A stretch of 6,945 bases of DNA from Microcaldota archaeon (lineage in GTDB: Archaea > Micrarchaeota > Micrarchaeia > Anstonellales > VGKX01), in NCBI GenBank assembly GCA_021823945.1, contig JAKALW010000061.1:1-6945 (forward strand). Reading direction: 5' to 3'. Below the pieces are notes generated by a model, which saw only the letters and a program-made list of their open reading frames with translations, searched no databases and was not told the origin of the DNA. The translations under genes and the position numbers were made by a program. This document shows positions 5,178 through 6,945 of this stretch, piece after piece (within the stretch, counting starts at the first letter, position 1; every line of letters begins with the position of its first letter).

Positions 5178-5984
5178 ATGGAATTGCGTGATAATATATC
5201 CAGGTTGAAGGAAGGCATTTTGGCGCTTTCCGCTGGCAAAAAGCCGGTTCTTCTTGTGGCAGTGTCGAAAAACCGCTCCCCTGCCGAGATATTGGAGGCA
5301 TATTCGGCTGGCATATCTGACTTTGGCGAGAACAGGATGCAGGACGCTCTCCCAAAAATCCATGAAGTTGAAAAGGTTTTAAGCAACGGCATGAAAACCG
5401 CGAAAGCCGCTGCAGTTGGCATGAAAAACACTCCCATTCCAGCCAGAAAAATCACTTGGCATTTCATTGGCACGCTCCAATCCAACAAGGCGTGCGACGC
5501 GGTTTCCCATTTTGATTATATACATTCAATAGATTCCATGAAATTAATTGATAAGATAGCAGAATGCCAGGAAAAACTTGCAGCAAGGGAAAAAGGCAGT
5601 AGTGTTCATGCCATGAGAATTGCCAACGCAACCGGGCCAGATTTCAAAAAGCCAAAATGTTTCATACAGGTGAATATCAGCGGCGAGGAATCAAAGCATG
5701 GTTTCAAGCCACAGGATGCACTGCCAGCATGCTCTTATGCAATTTCAAAATGCCTTGACATCGTGGGTTTCATGGGAATGGGCCCTGAAACTCCCAACGC
5801 TGAAAAATCAAAGGAGGCTTTCATGCTCTTGGACTCAATCAGGAATGACGCGGAGAAAAAATTCAATCGGAAATTCCTAATCTCTGCCGGCATGACTTCC
5901 GATTACAAAATTGCCCTTGGATGCGGCGCCGACATTGTCAGGATTGGCAGGGCGATATTCGAGGGCAGCCAAGGTCATTTTTGA
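5178..5984 (+). CDS. yggS: YggS/PLPBP-type pyridoxal 5'-phosphate homeostasis protein
   Basis: Cytosolic PLP-binding protein of the alanine-racemase-like TIM-barrel fold (YggS/YBL036C/PROSC), thought to buffer PLP and affect amino-acid metabolism rather than act as a racemase. The 268-residue product has the family motifs in order: VAVSK with the PLP lysine K31, DFGEN 48-52, WHFIGTLQSNK 94-104, HSIDS 116-120, QVNISGEESKHGF 164-176, GFMGMGP 197-203, SAGMTSDY 236-243 and VRIGRAIF 254-261. It is longer than the usual 220-235 residues because of two inserts, about 69-91 and 137-159. SAGMT replaces the commoner SMGMS. Only a weak AGGT stretch precedes the ATG. Lysine codons are mainly AAA (18 of 27), unlike the neighbouring ribosomal genes. 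It is a single gene, divergent from eS19. Confidence 0.94.
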   Translation: MELRDNISRLKEGILALSAGKKPVLLVAVSKNRSPAEILEAYSAGISDFGENRMQDALPKIHEVEKVLSNGMKTAKAAAVGMKNTPIPARKITWHFIGTLQSNKACDAVSHFDYIHSIDSMKLIDKIAECQEKLAAREKGSSVHAMRIANATGPDFKKPKCFIQVNISGEESKHGFKPQDALPACSYAISKCLDIVGFMGMGPETPNAEKSKEAFMLLDSIRNDAEKKFNRKFLISAGMTSDYKIALGCGADIVRIGRAIFEGSQGHF

Positions 5985-6021
5985 TATTTTCATGCCATGC
6001 CGGGGTTATGATCAAGCGTTA

Positions 6022-6031
6022 GGTATATAAA
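6022..6031 (+). promoter_or_regulatory. Possible box A of the membrane-segment gene
   Basis: GGTATATAAA resembles archaeal box A and lies about 80 nt upstream of the ATG at 6107. It would give a leader of about 50-55 nt, long for an archaeon, that includes the small stem-loop at 6077-6091. Confidence 0.4.
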
Positions 6032-6076
6032 CACACATTGCCATAAAATTACACTTTAATGGCGTTATCAAAAAAC

Positions 6077-6091
6077 CTGCCTTAGTGGCAG
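6077..6091 (+). repeat. Small stem-loop in the leader before 6107
   Basis: CTGCC-TTAGT-GGCAG, five base pairs around five bases, ending 5 nt before the GGTGAT ribosome-binding site. It could modulate access to that site if it lies within the transcript. The stem is short. Confidence 0.35.
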
Positions 6092-6096
6092 TGCTC

Positions 6097-6102
6097 GGTG
6101 AT
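6097..6102 (+). promoter_or_regulatory. Shine-Dalgarno site deciding the start at 6107
   Basis: GGTGAT, a clean match to the archaeal anti-Shine-Dalgarno, ends 4 nt before ATG 6107. The in-frame GTG at 6098 lies within the site and is therefore not the start. Confidence 0.65.
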
Positions 6103-6106
6103 ACTA

Positions 6107-6694
6107 ATGAATCTCATGAAACCAAACACAAGGAATCTTGACTATGGCGCGGCAGTGCAAAAGCCCAGGTTCCAAAAAGCGAAGAAAATCTTCTACGGCC
6201 TTGGCATAACCGCGGTTGTAGGCAGCGCCGCTGTGATTGGCATTCGCGGCCATCTCAAAACCTCTGCGCAAAAAGAGCAGCTCCTTGATTCGGTCAAGAC
6301 GGAGCTTGTTTCCCAGGGCAAGCTTGCGGGCCTTGATTACGGCGACCTGAAAGACGCAATTGACGCATCTTATGATTACGGGTTCTCGAAAAAGGACATC
6401 CTGGTGATTCTTGAAATGAAAAAGACCCTTTCCAGCCTGGACTGCTTTTTCAAGCACCCGCCAACAGTTGACATGATTGTGGAAACATTGCTTAGGAACC
6501 CCGAATGGATTGCAACTCTGCAAAACCCAAATCCAGACCCTGAAAGCCAGTTTGATATAAGGGCCGCAGGCTATAGGAAAGAAGGGTTCAATCAGGACGC
6601 GGACAGGATGGAGCGGATAAACGCCATAATCAGCGCGTTCAACCGCAACGCGTCTGCGGAATTCAGGCAAAGGATTTTCGACAATGCAAAGTAG
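6107..6694 (+). CDS. Unrecognised protein with one predicted membrane segment
   Basis: I do not recognise this 195-residue protein. Residues 1-27 are basic (for example KPRFQKAKK). Residues 28-46 (IFYGLGITAVVGSAAVIGI) form one hydrophobic segment with a small-residue GxxxxVVGSAA character. Residues 47-195 are soluble, charged and apparently helical, including an acidic stretch around DLKDAIDASYDYGFSKKD, one Cys in SLDCFFKHPP, and an NPNPDPES linker. The basic N-terminal flank favours an N-in orientation with the C-terminal domain outside, but the other flank (RGHLK) is also basic, so topology is uncertain. The start is chosen by GGTGAT 4 nt upstream. It lies 122 nt after yggS in the same direction with its own candidate promoter, so a shared function is not implied. 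The reverse-strand reading frame is rich in Cys, Trp and His and looks like a shadow. Confidence 0.78.
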   Translation: MNLMKPNTRNLDYGAAVQKPRFQKAKKIFYGLGITAVVGSAAVIGIRGHLKTSAQKEQLLDSVKTELVSQGKLAGLDYGDLKDAIDASYDYGFSKKDILVILEMKKTLSSLDCFFKHPPTVDMIVETLLRNPEWIATLQNPNPDPESQFDIRAAGYRKEGFNQDADRMERINAIISAFNRNASAEFRQRIFDNAK

Positions 6695-6718
6695 GCGGCT
6701 TGGCTGCAATTCCAGCGA

Positions 6719-6783
6719 TTTATTCCCGCAATTCGTTCTTTTTTCGCCGCTTCTCTTTGGCTGGCGCCTTTATTCAGGCAATT
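6719..6783. repeat. Diverged direct repeat, 50-nt offset
   Basis: TTTATTC-NN-GCAATT occurs at 6719-6733 and again at 6769-6783, exactly 50 nt apart. A related CTTGGCTG / CTTTGGCTG pair precedes them at 6699 and 6755. This suggests an old local duplication of this non-coding stretch. Confidence 0.45.
6736..6744 (+). terminator. Possible U-tract terminator of the upstream gene
   Basis: TTC followed by T6, about 40 nt after the stop at 6694, in the plus-strand direction. Archaeal termination often needs only such a tract; there is no strong hairpin before it. Confidence 0.35.
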
Positions 6784-6851
6784 ATTTTAGCCCATGCCTC
6801 TCGCTGGCTGTGCTTTTTTGAGTTAATGCCTTATTCTTCTTTAACATAGGA

Positions 6852-6893
6852 GCGCGCTAATACTCCGCCCTTTAGGGTGGGGATACAGCGCGC
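6852..6893. repeat. 42-nt two-part hairpin, resembling an IS200/IS605-type right end
   Basis: The outer stem is GCGCGCT (6852-6858) with AGCGCGC (6887-6893), seven perfect pairs. After a 4+4 internal loop, the inner stem 6863-6870 pairs with 6875-6882 (eight pairs, two of them G-T) around the loop TTTA. The inner part, CCGCCCTTTAGGGTGG, resembles the hairpins often found at the 3' end of IS200/IS605/tnpB elements (omega RNA end). No tnpA or tnpB gene is present, so this would be a solo end or relic. A structured RNA or terminator is an alternative, since T-rich TATTTTT follows at 6901. Confidence 0.5.
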
Positions 6894-6929
6894 ACCACCT
6901 TATTTTTAAAACAAGTAATATGTTCTTCA

Positions 6930-6945
6930 GCAGCGGCGCTGCCGC
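6930..6945. repeat. GC-rich overlapping inverted repeats at the right edge
   Basis: GCAGC-GGC-GCTGC (6930-6942) and GCGGC-GCT-GCCGC (6933-6945) overlap and are cut by, or end at, the window edge. They could also be the first codons of a gene from ATG 6920 (MFFSSGAAA), but no ribosome-binding site or suitably spaced box A is seen. Confidence 0.3.

Larger units (their letters stand above)
6695..6851. other. Non-coding T-rich stretch
   Basis: No supported gene on either strand. The plus strand is rich in T and contains a T6 run (6739-6744) that could end the transcript of the upstream gene, and a diverged direct repeat (6719 and 6769). A 21-codon minus-strand frame starting at ATG 6845-6847 has no ribosome-binding site and no recognisable content. 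Confidence 0.55.

Noticed and set aside
6104..6709. Minus-strand open frame of 201 codons opposite the membrane-segment gene
   Set aside because: High Cys, Trp, His and Phe content, no ribosome-binding site, and the plus-strand gene has GGTGAT at proper spacing and a clean membrane segment.
6920..6945. Start of a new plus-strand gene (MFFSSGAAA) at the right edge
   Set aside because: No Shine-Dalgarno, box A only about 10 nt away, and the bases also form overlapping palindromes; too little sequence to decide.

Overview
The window looks like part of an archaeal chromosome. The left five-sevenths (1-4987, minus strand) holds the archaeal/eukaryotic-type information-processing cluster, in transcription order: ribosomal protein eS19, PDCD5-family protein, eL39, eL31, translation initiation factor aIF6, eL20 (L18a/LX), prefoldin alpha, and the SRP receptor FtsY, whose last few residues are cut off by the left edge. 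Every one of these families is archaeal or archaeo-eukaryotic in type. Shine-Dalgarno cores of the GGTGAT/GAGGTG kind and T/A-rich box A elements fit an archaeon. The lineage cannot be named from the sequence. The compact layout, short eL20 and long low-complexity protein tails would suit a small-genome (DPANN-like) archaeon, but that is a guess.

Region by region: 1-2495 is a tightly packed block (eL20, prefoldin alpha and ftsY, gaps of 4-5 nt). 2546-3208 is aIF6 with its own likely promoter and a T-rich stretch just upstream. 3280-3949 is eL31 and eL39; the eL39 gene is only 55 codons and easily missed. 3950-4209 is non-coding and carries the most unusual sequence of the window, a degenerate 14-unit tandem repeat with an average period of exactly 16 nt, whose last unit runs into the 3' end of the PDCD5-family gene. 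4210-4987 is the PDCD5-family gene and eS19. 4988-5177 is a divergent promoter region. On the plus strand follow a YggS/PLPBP-type pyridoxal-phosphate homeostasis gene (5178-5984) and an unrecognised gene for a protein with one predicted membrane segment (6107-6694). 6695-6945 has no gene I can support. It holds T-rich sequence, a diverged direct repeat and a 42-nt hairpin that recalls the 3' end of IS200/IS605-family elements.

The minus-strand genes link ribosome structure (eS19, eL39, eL31, eL20), control of subunit joining (aIF6), folding of new chains (prefoldin) and their delivery to the membrane (FtsY). This is a well-known type of archaeal gene neighbourhood, so the gene content is ordinary. 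The unusual points are the 16-nt repeat array between PDCD5 and eL39, a roughly 345-residue low-complexity extension on FtsY, a 68-residue Ala/Lys/Pro tail on eL31, inserts in YggS, and the terminal hairpin. I did not find a convincing new multi-gene system.
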